Positions 48,839 through 64,000 of a stretch of 64,000 bases of DNA are shown here, piece after piece (position 1 is the stretch's first letter; every line of letters begins with the position of its first letter). This stretch comes from Dryas octopetala. Lineage: Eukaryota; Streptophyta; Magnoliopsida; Rosales; Rosaceae. Below the pieces are notes generated by a model. The model had not been told where the DNA came from and searched no databases. It saw only the letters and a program-made list of their open reading frames with translations. The stretch lies in assembly GCA_963921425.1 (NCBI GenBank), contig OY992832.1, forward strand, positions 21,860,835 through 21,924,834, given 5' to 3'. The position numbers and the translations under genes are program-made.

Positions 48839-50752
48839 CTATATATATATACAACGAAACTGCAAAGTCACATATAAAAGTTTTATATATGCCAACATAG
48901 ATTGATGTTCTAGCATGGTAGTCCATCATGAATTTGTAAGAAAATGGTTTCTTGTACGCTTGAAGCATGACGAATCTATAGGTTCCAAATTTTAGCTCCC
49001 TAGAAGTGGAGAGTATATGAAATGATCCACACAAGCTCAATTAATTAAAATTAAAGATCCACATTCTTTACACAAATCATCCTAGAAGAGATGATCGACA
49101 GTCCCTAAAGAGACTATAAAAAGCCCCTGAACAAGCATGGATACCTACTTACAAAGATATATTTATATTTAATGCATGCAAATGAGAATTGTGAGATTGT
49201 TGATGTATTGATGATATATTTTGTTTATAGTAGCTACTAAAAATCTTCAAGGGCTATAATGATGTTGAACCACAGTTACCATAAATGTCGACAAAATTAA
49301 ACAATTGGCCAAATTGGAAAGAGGCAATTCTAGTAGAATTGAACATCATTAAAAACGTGGAATAATAAGAACATATAGTTCAAACACCTTGAAGGTTATA
49401 GAGTGTTTGAAATAAAGTGAATAAAATCACTATATATAATGGCACAAGGTTTCTCTAAAGAAACATGAGATTGTAGCAATGAAAAATATATATTCTCATG
49501 TTATAGATGCAACCGCGTTTCAACAAATCTAGTAAATTTAACGCGTTCATTGTATATGAAGATTTACATACCTTATGAAAATCTTTAATGATTATGAAAT
49601 GCTTGAAACATATCACCATAAACGATTTAATTCTTAAGGAATATATGACAAATTACTAGTAAAATCTATATTAAAACTGTAAAGTGCCATGAAATATTAT
49701 ATGCTTAAAGCAAATCAATCCTTGAATGATTAAAAAAGCTTGAAGCTCAAAGTATTTACTCAACTTTATCACCATGAATATAGTCAAAATTGCCTCATTG
49801 AGTACTTTGATTAGAACCCGAATTCAAAAATGTTGCAATATATATTCAAACTCTTAATAAAAGTTATGAATTAATTAAGGCTCCTGAAGAGCTCAGAAAA
49901 TTATTAAATGCTAGAATATTGGATTTAAAAAGAAATGACCTTGGTAAATGAAAATAGTGTCTCGAGCTCCAGATCGAATACTATATTAGTAGAATTTGTA
50001 TGCCCCAACGGTCGTTTGGTCTGTTGGCACTAAGAATGATTACTTTCCTTCCTAAGAAAGATGGAGGAAATATCTTTGGTCCAAAAGCACCATGTCTTAG
50101 TGTAATTGGTGCCTTATTAAATTTAGCACAATGCAGTAGACCGAATATGACATTGTTGATTGTATCATGTAATTTTTTCAATACTCAAAGTATTTTCATA
50201 ATTATTAATATCTTTTTAGAGAGAATTGTTTCTAACCACTTTATTTAGTGAAACTATATTTTGTTAGTATTACTCTAACCCCAATAGGAATTCAACATAT
50301 GATGACAATCATATATCTCCTGATAGTTTGGAAGCCATGTTCATACAAGTATTGCCAAACTTCACTCTCTAGAAGATGATATATGAGATATCATTATTTG
50401 TTGAATTATTGAGCTAATCAAATTAAAGTTTGTTGTTATCAGGGGGAGCATCTAGCCATTTTGCGCGTTGTACTCTTTTTCTTTCGACTAGGTTTTTGTC
50501 TCACTGGAGTTTTCCTAGCAAAGTTTTAATGAGGCAAAGTGCATCCAACATTGCATCATTGATATTACAAAATGTTGCATCCAACATTGTATCACTTTGG
50601 TTTTGTCTAATTCAATGTAAAATAGGAGACCTTAAGTACTTATTCTGATCATCCAAAAGCTTATAAATAGAGACTTATGTGAATGAAAAATATACTCTGA
50701 TTCCTCCCAATTCTCTCTTATGTTCTCTTATTATTTTCTTAGTTTTATAACA
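48839..50752 (+). mobile_element. Degraded Ty1/copia remnant: pol 3' part, tandem-repeat region and LTR relic
   Basis: Similar along its length to 61050-63330. Around 50060-50160 a broken frame gives GPKAPCLSVIGALLNLAQCSRPN, the copia RT/RNase H junction. The line continues into AGGTTTTTGTCTCACTGG (3' repeat unit) and an LTR-like end with TTATAAATAGAG and TTTTATAACA (ending 50752). Multiple stops and frame breaks. Confidence 0.7.
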
Positions 50753-50879
50753 CAAACAACTATTCTTCCTTCAATCTTTATTCGGTCGAACTGCTATTCT
50801 TCTTTAATTTGTAATTTTCTCTATTAATTAAGTTGACGTGGTTTTTTAATACATCCATATTAATTAGGCCAATCAATAC

Positions 50880-51600
50880 GGAATTCAATTTGAAATTCAA
50901 GTAAGAAGCTTTATAATTAGATTTAGATGCCCCGAGACAAACGCAGATGCACCTGATATGACAGGCAATATTAGATACAACAGTACGTCAACGCCTTTGA
51001 TATTTACACACCAAGTCAAAGCGTCATGCAACATGAGTTCAACTTCAAATGTCCTAAATATTATATCAAATTAGTAATAATTACTAATTATATATATAAA
51101 TTGAGTTTTCAATGCTGATATCATAGCTTTAGTGTTAAGTTGAGATTAATATATACTCCGAGATTTTGTTTGATTTTATCTATCAACTTGGTGCCAATGG
51201 CAGGTTGGTTCGGAGGTTGACTGACAAATACAAATTGAAATTTGAATATAAGAAGCATCATCTTATTAGTGATCATTATTTTGACACCCTATAGAGAAAT
51301 TAAAGAGCGCGCGTTCTTAATTTCCAATCATTGCAATTGAACAAACCTTCCAATATATTTATTTCTTCAATATATTGCAATATTTCGACACCAATGGAAA
51401 AGAAAAGATATATTCTTCAATATATTGCAATATTTCGAAATTAATTTAAAATGGATTTGATCATGAGTCACATTTTGTGGTCTCTCTATCAAATTTTTTT
51501 TTTTTTTTGGCCAAGCTCTATCAAATTATTTTGGTTACACATGCATAATGATATATGTCAAGTGAATAATAAGCAGGAAAACTTAATTCTGTGATCAAAC
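50880..51600. repeat. Copy C: diverged third copy of the CRK spacer
   Basis: Matches parts of copies A and B in the same orientation: AATTCAAGTAAGAAGCTTTA with ACAAACGCAGATGCAC (27880-27940), TCTATCAACTTGGTGCCA (28167) and, after a gap, ATGATCATTAGTCACA-like sequence (29058). It ends just 3' of the second CRK, so each CRK was once flanked by the same spacer. Confidence 0.75.
51496..51515 (-). mobile_element. Minimal LINE-tail insertion on the minus strand with 12-bp duplication
   Basis: CTCTATCAAATT flanks both sides (51484-51495, 51516-51527). On the minus strand the insert reads CTTGGCC plus poly-A. Confidence 0.65.
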
Positions 51601-51822
51601 AACTCTCGAACATACAACCATTCTTTGATTCTTTGATGCTTGATGTTCACGGGTTTATTTTTCAACTACTAAAATATAGATTCTTCATCATTAGATGTCA
51701 TTGTATATATAACATGCATAAAGGCACACTGAGACGCACTCACCAAGCAATGCCACTACAAGAAAAGTAGGTATATATTGAATTCAGGGGAACCATGAAT
51801 AGAATTTCAGGTGATCGATCCG

Positions 51823-55487
<3,665 letters not shown>

Positions 55488-57177
55488 AACACTTGGGAAA
55501 TAAACCATATTTTGTTTGTATGTCAGTGTTAATTTGCATGCACTATGAATGAACATTAATTATGCATCTACAATCATATATATAGGCACAAGCTAATAAC
55601 ATTTTTCAGAGCCAGAGCTTTAATTCAAGTGACATTGGAAGGAGTGGGCCGGTAAGAGTTTAGGAGGTCTTTGTTATTCTTGTCAAAAACAACTGTTTTT
55701 GTCGTTTTCATTTTTAATGTTTATGGATGAAATAATGAATAATTTTTTTGAATAAAATACCAAACGCGGATGAAATAATGAATAATTTTTTAGAATTGAA
55801 TACAAAACGCCCCCTTAATTTTAATATGCATTTTTCGGAACGCTCTCTGTATTAACCATTGAATTAATTGGTAATTTATTGGAAGACTTGTTAATTTGAT
55901 AAAAATCACATCATGAATAGGCATCCTAAGACTTTCAAACCCTTATCAACTACTTTGCAAGTCTATTATATTCTATGTTTTAATTATTATTATGTCTTAA
56001 GCAGAGTACTATAATTAAGCTTAATTAATCATATGTATATTATAGCTTATCTTTCAGTAGTTTTTTCAAAGTAGGGATGTTTAAGTACTTCTCATACCTA
56101 CTCTTGACTTATAAACAAAATCCAGAGTCCTGGGAGGATCGAGTCTAACCAATTTGCTGTAGTTTCCTGCAAAGTACGTGTTCTCCCTAGACAATGGACA
56201 TGTTTATTATCCAGTCCTTGAAGCATGTGTATTTCTTTTTTGGTCAAATTGACACAAGTGTGTTATATAAAAATATATATGTATGGACTAAATATAATAG
56301 ATACAAGCAAAGACGTACGTCAGAGCCAATAAAAAAATCATCACATGACTCACATTGTAACATGGTGATTTGTGTTCTATATAAAACAAAAGAAATGAAG
56401 CTATTTTGTTCCCGGTCAAAAACTAGAAACGAAATTCAATCCTGATCGACCAAAGCGTAGTTTTTCAAACAAATCCAAACAATAAGAGAAACCTAACCAA
56501 CAAGTAGGCCAGCCCAAACAAAACAAACTTCTTACAAAGCGCAAAGACAAAAGGCCAATACAACAAGTTCAAAGGCCCAATCAGAAAGATAAAACAAGAA
56601 AAAAAAAAAGAAAAAAAAAAAAAGCTAACCCTAAAGCATGAAGAACCAGCAGCCACCAACCAATTTGGTGGTTGGTGGAGTGCCACTGCAAGATGGGTCA
56701 CAGCCACCAAAGTAATCCGACGACAGCACCAATAGCCAAAAGGCCCAAAACTAAAGAGAGACACAAAGAAACCAAAACCCCAACAACAAGTAAAGTAGCC
56801 AAAATCTAGACCAACTAGAAAATGTTTGCTTAGTGGAGTGTGCTGTATATGAGTTTTTTTAAACTTTTGTAAAGTTTAAAAGTATTTAATTAAGATTTTG
56901 AAGGACTTTAAAAAAAATCCGTAATGGTGTGTTTGGATAGAGAAAAAAAACTTGGAATTTAAACAAAACTTAGTATTTAATAAATTACATGCTCTAATTA
57001 ATTTTCTTGTTTTGGTCCATAAATATAGAATTTTGTAAATTCTATGTGGAAAAAAACTTGAAATTTGAAAGCTGTAAATTCCAAATTTAAATTCCACCTA
57101 AATTGGTATCATTTTCAAAATTTCAATTTTTATATAAAAAAAAAAAAGTCGTGTCCACCCATCACCTTGCCAATTAA
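55488..57177. other. Upstream region of CRK copy 2
   Basis: AT-rich to about 56450. From about 56460 to 56820 there is a CA/GGCC-richer non-coding stretch with internal A-rich runs (about 56590-56622) that looks transposon-derived but has no ends I can define. No coding exon supported. Confidence 0.4.
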
Positions 57178-57406
57178 TTACAATACCACCACCGCCGCCG
57201 CCGCCGCTACCATCACCACCACAACCACCGACACCATCTCCGCTACCACCACCACCGTCGCCACCACCCCGCCGCCACCACTACCACCGCCACTGCCGCC
57301 ACCGTCACCACCACCACCACCACCACCAACACCAACACCAACACCACCGCCACCGCCACCACCACCACCACCACCATCGACACCACCGCCGCCACCACCA
57401 CCTCCA
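57178..57406. repeat. (CCN)n trinucleotide-rich tract
   Basis: About 230 bp of CCA/CCG/ACC triplets, slightly imperfect. It gives Pro/Thr-rich or Gly-rich frames on either strand that are artefacts of the repeat. It ends exactly at an LTR fragment. Confidence 0.92.
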
Positions 57407-57501
57407 CCTATAAATAGAGGCCTTATGTGAATGAGAAACATATTTTGATTCCTCCCCAATTTCTCTTATGTTCTCTCTACATTTTTCTTTATTTTATAAC
57501 A
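57407..57501 (+). repeat. Truncated LTR end
   Basis: From CCTATAAATAGAGGCCTT to TTTTATAACA it matches the last 95 bp of the LTR at 63095-63331. The rest is missing, replaced by the CCN tract. Confidence 0.8.
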
Positions 57502-58214
57502 CGTTATCAGCACGAGCTCTGATATAATTTTTATACAAGCCGATGACAATTGAGAGGCTTTTATTATTAAGAAGCATGAGCTTATGTGCTCAAATTCGAT
57601 GCTCTTATTTCGATTATTTATTTATGGCTATAGTTTTATATTTCATTATCGGCATGAGTTAGATAGAGCAGCTGCTTGAGTTTAGAAGCCTAAGGTTTTC
57701 TCTGACATGATTCCCTCATGTTATTTCATGAGTATTGGTTGATCTCTATTATTCTAATATGGTATAACTGTGAAGCTGCAGTATCCCATCACGTACTATT
57801 ATTTTGTTATCAGCTTAGAGCAATCTCTTTTTGATTGATCATCTCTTAAATTTATATGTTCGTAAATGGTGATTGTCTATATATGATGTTAATATATTTA
57901 TATGTATATATGAATTATTCCAAGTGTATTGTATATCATCATGTTCCAAATCATTTACCACGGACTAGGTATTAATATAAGATTGCTTATTTGGATACGT
58001 GCTATTAGGAGATAAGCCCAATTTATTTCGATATCTATTTGCTATTCAAGGTACAGTGATATATATAATATTATGAACAGTAGATTTCATAAGTCAGAAG
58101 GCTATTGAATCACTTCTACCGATTGGTAGATGTTGAGATCTATTATCACATATTCATGATTTCGTTTGATAGTGCACACTACTACATATGCATCTTCGTT
58201 CAATAATTAAGGTG

Positions 58215-58525
58215 TTAATGATACAGCGCCGGCGAGCACTCGGTAGCGTCGACCCACTGTCGCAATCTGCAGCCGCAATCCGCCATGAAGCGTTTTGCTC
58301 CTCCACTCGCCCAGAGTCGCGATCTGCAACCACGACCCACCGCGACTCATCCGCTGCCGCTGTTGGCTGATGGTCTTGTGTTGGTTGTGTTCTTACTGTT
58401 TGCAGGTTCCATTCCATGAGGTCGTCGATGATTGCGAGGAACCCATGAGCTCCTTTGTGAGTTTTCTAATTTTGAGAACCAGAAGAGAGAGCACCGAACG
58501 AAAAAAAAAAAAAAAAAAAAAAAAA
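58215..58525 (+). other. GC-rich island ending in a long poly-A run
   Basis: Unlike its AT-rich surroundings this stretch is GC-rich (CGCCGGCGAGCACTCGG..., GCGATCTGC repeats) and ends in about 28 A at 58500-58525. It resembles a retroposed fragment. No target-site duplication or recognisable protein was found. Confidence 0.45.
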
Positions 58526-58849
58526 CAGTAAAGGTTTTCTTTTTCTTTTACATTATAATATTAGTCTATGAGATTATATACTATTGCCCAACATATATTG
58601 TTGCATAGTTTTTTGTTTCATTGGTCGGCACTCGGCAGCATATATTAAATATACTAAAGGATATTTATAAAGTCTATAGGAAGCCAGAAAAGTGGTGATC
58701 AACATAGATTAATATATACATATTTTATATGTATGTTATTTTATTGGAATTAACCATTGCAGATCCGAATTAACTCTCTGTAGGAGTTGTTTTATATTTA
58801 ATTATTTATATGAATAATGAAGGACATGAGTTTCCTCGATCTATATACA

Positions 58850-60850
58850 ATAAATAGGAACCCGAAGTTCCATGAATTTTAATTAAGGACTTGATCGAAG
58901 TTCCTTGATCCTATTAATCATAAGGACCTGAATTTCCTTATATGAACACATGGATTATGAAGTTCCTTGTTCTCAACATTATAAGGACTTGAAGTTCTTT
59001 GACCTTAATTATTATAAAGGTCTGAAGTTCCTTATCATATGATCCAATCGAAACCTGAAGTTTCCCAATCCAATCGAAACCTGAAGTTTCATGATGATTG
59101 GTCAATATTGGAACCATATGCAATGAAGTACACGTTCGATGATAGTGCAAATACAACATATTCGATGATTGAGGTCTTGATATTGTTCAGCACTTGATTT
59201 TGCTTTATATATGTTATACACGACGATTATTACATATTATATTAGGACCTGAAGCTCCTTGATTTTGATTAATCATATAATTATACGAAGATCTGAAGTT
59301 CTTCCATTTTTATGAGGACCCTAAATTCTTTGGTTCATATCATGTGATCAAATCATAATCTTGAAGTTTCTTATTTTTATTATATATGATAAAGACTCGA
59401 AGTTCTTCAATCTTTATTCAATCATGTAATTAAATGAGAACCTGAAGTTTCTCAATCTCTATATACAAATCATGACCCAAAGTTTGTTGATTCATTTTAT
59501 TGGAACCAGAAGTTTCCATAGTCTATTTTAATGCAATGTTCTACAATTTCTGCTTTAATTTAATCGCTTTATTTATTTTCTTATTTTAATTCTTAACTAT
59601 GCATTATTATTTTTATGGACCTGTTGTCCTAAACATCGAACCTGAAGCTTCGAGTATAAATTTCATTTTGAACTTGAAATTCTTATTAATGCAGCCTCGA
59701 CTTTCAAGTTTTGAGCAAATTATTTTGGCATGAAGTTCAAAATATATGATTCTTGTTAAGAACTAGAAGTTCTAACATAGTACAAACAATAGGAAAATAA
59801 GGACTTGAAGTCTAAATATGAACCTGAAGTTCAAAGCTCGAACATTTTAGCCTCGGAAGTTTTAAATTAAATTTAAGTTTAAGTTTTGAATCTAGAACCT
59901 GAAGTTTCATAAATATGTGAATGTGACATGATGTTCATGTTATGACTCTTGATGAGCAAATATTTAGAACCCGAAGTTCTAACCTACTCCAAATTTGAGG
60001 TTTTGGGAATACATGAGAACATATTATTTGTATTTAATTTGCCAATATTGATTGAACCAGAAGTTCAGATCTATAAATTTAGATGTTGTACATTGGTAAT
60101 TAATGCTTTCCATTATGTACACTAGTTGGCTATATCATTTTCTTTATATAGAACCTGAAGTTCTAAATCTTTGATTTGTACAACGTGAAGTTCCTTATTC
60201 CTTGGTTTTACTCAAAACCTGAGAAATTTCAAGTTCTTGAAAAATATGATCAGAACATGTAGTTCTACATTAAACAGTCAAATAAGAACCTGAAGTTCTT
60301 TTACATTTTGTTTATTTACTAGAAGTGGATGAAATTTGGAGATGCGATAGAACCTAATATTCTTATGATTGATTAAAATTTGTAGTTCAATGTGCATTAC
60401 TTAATCAAGTCAGAACTTGAAGTTTCTTGATTTTCATGCTCTATGTTATAGAATCAAATTGAACCAGAAGTTCTTTGATCTATCATTCCATGATTTAGAA
60501 CTCAAATTTTTCATAACTCCATAATTTTTCTTATGAACCTGAAGTTCTTGATTAAGCAAAAAGTCTTTATTCATATGATTCATTAGAGCTTATAGTTCTA
60601 TGCTTACACAAAATTCAAGAACCTGAAGTTCTACCTATATTTTGTATAGAAACTTAAAGTTTCATCACTTCAATTTAGAACAAATTGGCATATATGTTCA
60701 TAGTTGTTCATAGTTAATTTATTGATTCTTATTATAACTTAAAGTTAGATGCTGAAGAATTATTTGAAACCAGAAGTTTCATATACCTACATGTGCATTG
60801 CAAACCTAATTATGTTTCGTCTTTATATAACCTGAAGTTATATAAGCATT
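58850..60850 (+). repeat. Array of the imperfect palindrome AGAACCTGAAGTTCT
   Basis: More than twenty near-matches, for example at about 58856, 58988, 59022, 59429, 59638, 59817, 59890, 60148, 60290, 60533 and 60618. They are irregularly spaced, 30-130 bp apart, in AT-rich DNA within the degraded copia-type element. Confidence 0.85.
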
Positions 60851-62659
60851 TTGAGTTTGTATAACCACTCACTCTATTGATTTTTATATATGCACTTATG
60901 AAAATTTTCCGCCGTTAGGGGGAGAAATGACCGTTCCTGAAGAACGGCGTGAAATAACATAATATGCATATACTAGTCTTTTTCATACCATTCAATATGG
61001 GAATGAAATATGAATGATAATGCAAATCTAGTGAATGCATTTATTTGAAAGCTAGATGCACATATATACAACGAAATTGCAAAGTCACATATGGAAGTTT
61101 TATATATGCCAACATGGATTGATGTCCTAACATGGTAGTCCATCAATTTGGCGGAAAATGGTTTATTGCACGCCTGAAGCGTGACAATTCTATAGGTTCC
61201 AAAGTTTAGCTCCTCAGAAGTGGAGAGTATATGCAATGGTCTACACAAACCCAATTAATTAAATTTAAAGATCCACATTCTGTACACAAATCATCCTAGA
61301 AGAGATGACAGTCCCTGAAGAGACTATAAAAGCCCCTGAAGAGACTATAAAAGCCCCTGAAGAGGCATGTGTACCGATTACAAAGATATATATTTATATC
61401 TAAAGCATGCAAATGAGAATTGTGAGATCGTTGATATATTGATGATGTGTTTTGTCTATGGTAGCTACTAAAAATCATCATGGGCTATAATAATGTGGAA
61501 CCACGTTTACTATAAATGTCGACAAAATTAAATGATTGGCCAAACTAAAAAGAGGCAATTCCAGTAGAATTGAAGATCATTATAAACGTGGAATAATGTA
61601 AACCTATAGTTCAGACACCAAAGATGTTAACCTTGAAGGTTATAGAGTGTTTGAAATAAAGTGAACAAAATCACTATTTATAATGGCACAAGGTTTCTCT
61701 AAAGAAACATGGGATTGTGGTTATATACTCTCCTGTTATAGATGCAACCGCATTTTAACAAATTTGGTAAATTTAATGTGTTCATTGCATATGGAGAAAT
61801 CCTTTAAAGATTATGAAATGCCTGAAGCATATCGCCAGAAGCGATTTACTACAAGATATAAGACAAATTACTAAGTCAAATCCTAAATTGAAAGTGCCAT
61901 GAAATATTATGTGCTTGAAGCAAATCTTTGAAGGATTGAAAGAGCCTGAAGCTCAAAGTATGTACAACTTTAACATTATGCATATGGTCAAAATTGTCTT
62001 ATTGAGTACTTTGATTAGAATCCGAATTCGGAAATTGTTGCAACATATTCAAACTTTTGAATGAAGTTATGAATTAATTGAGGCTCCTGAAGAGCTCATA
62101 AGATTATTGAATGCTTGAATATTGGATTTGATATAAATGACCTTGGGAAATGAAAATAGTGTCTTGAGCTGTAGATCGAGTACAGTACTAGTGAAATTCT
62201 TATGCCCAATGGTTATTTGGTCTATTGGCATTAAGATTGATTACTTGCTTCCTAAAGAAGATGAAAGAAAGATCTTTGGTCCAGAAGCACCATATCTTAA
62301 TGTGCCTTATTTAACTTAGCACAATGCAATAAACCGAATATAGCATTGGTGATTGTGTCATGTAATTTTTCCAATACTCAAAGTATTTTCATAATAATTC
62401 ATCTCTTTTTAGAGAGAATTGCTTCTAACCAGTTTATTTAGTGGATTTATATTTATTAGTATTGCTCTAACCTCAACAGGATTTCAACAAGTGATGACAA
62501 GCATGTATCCCCTAAAAGTATGGAAGTCATGTTGATACAAGCATTGCCAAACTACACTTTCTAGAAGATGGCATATGCGATATCATCATTTGATGGATTA
62601 TTGAGCCAGTTAAATTAAATCTTGTTGTTATCAGGGGAAGCATTCAACCATTTTGCGTG

Positions 62660-63075
62660 TTGTACTCTTTTTCCTTCGACTAGGTTTTTTGTCCCACCGG
62701 GTTTTTCGTAGCAAGGTTTTAATGAGGCAAACGCATTCAACATTGTATCAATAATATTGCAAAAGCTGCACTCTTTTTCCTTCGCTTTGAGTTTGTCCCA
62801 TTGGGTTTTTCAAGCAAGGTTTTAACGAGGCAACCTTCACTGATTGGAGAAATATATCAACATCAGGGGGAGCGTGTCATCAAACATTGTACTCTTTTTC
62901 CTTCTTCCAAGGTTTTTGTCCCATTGGGTTTTCCTGGCAAGGTTTTAATGACGCAGTGTCGCGCGCCCATCATAGCTATCAGGAACACATGAAGATTGTA
63001 CTCTTTTCCTTAGCTAGTCTTTTGCCCATAGGGTTTTGGCTAGTAAGGTTTTTAATGAGGCAATTGTCATATTCA
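62660..63075 (+). repeat. Four tandem units of about 105-120 bp upstream of the 3' LTR
   Basis: Each unit begins GTACTCTTTTTCCTTC or close to it (62664, 62767, 62888, 62997), then TTTGTCCCATTGGGTTTT and AAGGTTTTAATGAGGCAA. They lie between the pol remnant and the polypurine tract. One related unit occurs at about 50466-50535. Confidence 0.8.
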
Positions 63076-63094
63076 ATGGACATCCAACGGGGAG

Positions 63095-63331
63095 TGTTGT
63101 AAATATTATTAATTATGTGGTTGTCCATTATCATGTTCAATATTTATCTTCTGTATTATCTACAGCAATTGTATAGATAATTAAAAGGAGTCCAATTCAT
63201 TGTAAAATAGGAGACCTATCCCAGGTCATCCAAGAGCCTATAAATAGAGGCCTTATGTGAATGAGAAACATATTCTGATTCCTCCCCAATTATCTCTTAT
63301 GTTCTCTCTACATTTCTCTTTATTTTATAAC
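63095..63331 (+). repeat. LTR (237 bp) of the degraded copia-type element
   Basis: Starts TGTTGTAAATATTATTAATT and ends TTTTATAAC, one base short of the full CA end. It contains TATAAATAGAGG. Confidence 0.8.
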
Positions 63332-63596
63332 TGTTGTAAATATCATTAATTATGTGGTTGTCCATTATCATGTTTAATATTTATCTCCTGTATTATCTAG
63401 AATAATTGTATAGATAATTAAGAGGAGTCCAATTCATTGTAAAATTGGAGATCTTAAGGGTCTATCCCAAGTTATCCAAGAGCCTATAAATAGAGGCATT
63501 ATGTGAATGAGAAATATACTCTGATTCCTCTCTAATTCTCTCTTATGTTCTCTTTCTCTCTTATGTTCTTTCTACATTTTTCTTTATTTTATAACA
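63332..63596 (+). repeat. Second LTR (265 bp) directly abutting the first
   Basis: Starts TGTTGTAAATATCATTAATT immediately after the previous LTR and ends TTTTATAACA. It is the same family with substitutions and small indels, including an extra CTCTTATGTTCTTT unit. Confidence 0.8.
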
Positions 63597-64000
63597 CGTT
63601 ATCAGCACGATAGTCTCTTTTATGTTTTACTTTCTTATAAACTCTTCTAGATTTAAGAGTCATATAGTGCAACCTTGTTGTTTTGACCAATGCTCCTGAT
63701 CTTAGAGTTCTTCTATTTGGTTGTGTTTATTTTATACATGTGTTCAATTCATGTTGCAATATTTAAATTCAATTACTCAAAACCACGATGATAAGCACAA
63801 CTTGAATGGTGTATAATACAACCATAAATTATCAATGTGCGATGTGGTTATCAAATTCATATTCTCTGATAAGGCATACTTGATTTTGATTCCGTCAATT
63901 TTATATTATGGGTTTTCTACCTTGAATTTCATAATACAAATCCGCTAGGATATTGGCATATGGCTATTCTTTTATATGCTTACGCATGGTTCTTTCATCT
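63597..64000 (+). mobile_element. Start of the internal region of a further copia-type copy, cut by the window end
   Basis: CGTTATCAGCACGA follows the second LTR just as it follows the truncated LTR at 57502. No coding domain is visible in the 400 bp available. Confidence 0.55.

Larger units (their letters stand above)
57407..63331 (+). mobile_element. Degraded copia-type element with truncated 5' LTR
   Basis: A truncated LTR end (57407-57501) and a complete LTR (63095-63331) of the same family bound about 5.6 kb. After the left LTR comes CGTTATCAGCACGAG, the primer-site region of this family. The region where gag would lie is instead filled with palindromic short repeats (58850-60850). Copia remnants follow: FPPLGGEMTVPEERREI at 60907-60957 (integrase C-terminal side) and an FGPEAPYLN relic near 62275-62310 (RT/RNase H junction), then tandem repeats and a polypurine CAACGGGGAG. 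It is non-autonomous in its present state. Confidence 0.65.

Noticed and set aside
56222..56260. Minus-strand LINE-tail scar (TTTTTTGGTCAA)
   Set aside because: The terminus resembles the GACC-An family, but no convincing target-site duplication flanks it.
57178..57459. Glycine-rich and proline-rich frames on opposite strands
   Set aside because: Both are translations of the CCN microsatellite and lack any non-repetitive domain or splice context.
58850..60850. CRISPR-like array
   Set aside because: Motif spacing is irregular, the motif is very short and drifted, the DNA is eukaryotic, and copia remnants surround it.

Overview
This is nuclear DNA from a flowering plant. Genes are intron-rich with GT-AG splicing, the DNA is AT-rich with many (GA)n/(CT)n and (TA)n microsatellites, and the families are plant-type: a DYW-class pentatricopeptide protein, SWEET, cysteine-rich receptor-like kinases (CRKs) and an E2F with plant-style motifs. 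A eudicot is likely and Rosaceae is plausible, but that is an impression, not a proof.

Left part (1-20 kb), ordinary gene space: a three-exon plastid-type DUF1279 membrane protein (+, 100-1421); a 14-exon E2F transcription factor (-, 2590-8716); a 77-aa conserved protein of unknown function with a 2.8-kb intron in its 5' leader (+, CDS 12831-13064); and a single-exon PPR-DYW protein (-, 17178-19916). The retroelement scraps here are small.

Middle part (21-42 kb): a 938-bp fold-back Mutator-like element, then an intact seven-exon CRK (-, 23742-26666). The 5' end of that CRK and about 2.6 kb of upstream DNA are duplicated in tandem (copy A about 26389-29250, copy B about 29263-42352). Copy B carries a truncated CRK pseudogene and has been inflated by at least four insertions: a hAT-like element with a nested MITE, a fold-back MULE, a tiny LINE tail and a very young Ty1/copia element. 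Copy A preserves uninterrupted versions of most of these target sites, so the order of events can be read directly.

The copia element (35024-41783) has 485-bp LTRs that differ at one base by eye. Its gag start codon appears to lie inside the LTR and to be spliced over 1.2 kb onto the gag body. The gag/pol frame is nevertheless broken by a frame change and an in-frame stop in the zinc knuckle.

Right part (42.7-64 kb): a six-exon clade-I SWEET sugar transporter (+, 42706-44473) with a broken duplicate of its last exon; a Harbinger-like element; copia wreckage; a second intact seven-exon CRK (-, 51823-55487) with a MITE in intron 4; and a long degraded copia-type element (57407-63331). That element is filled with dozens of copies of a short imperfect palindrome (GAACCTGAAGTTC) and ends in two LTRs head-to-tail.

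Functionally the window mixes a cell-cycle regulator, organelle proteins, a sugar transporter and a small cluster of CRK surface receptors, the last being the part most reshaped by duplication and transposition. No wholly new gene system was found. The most unusual items are the LTR-to-gag spliced start, the palindrome array, and the set of minimal LINE-tail insertions with target-site duplications.
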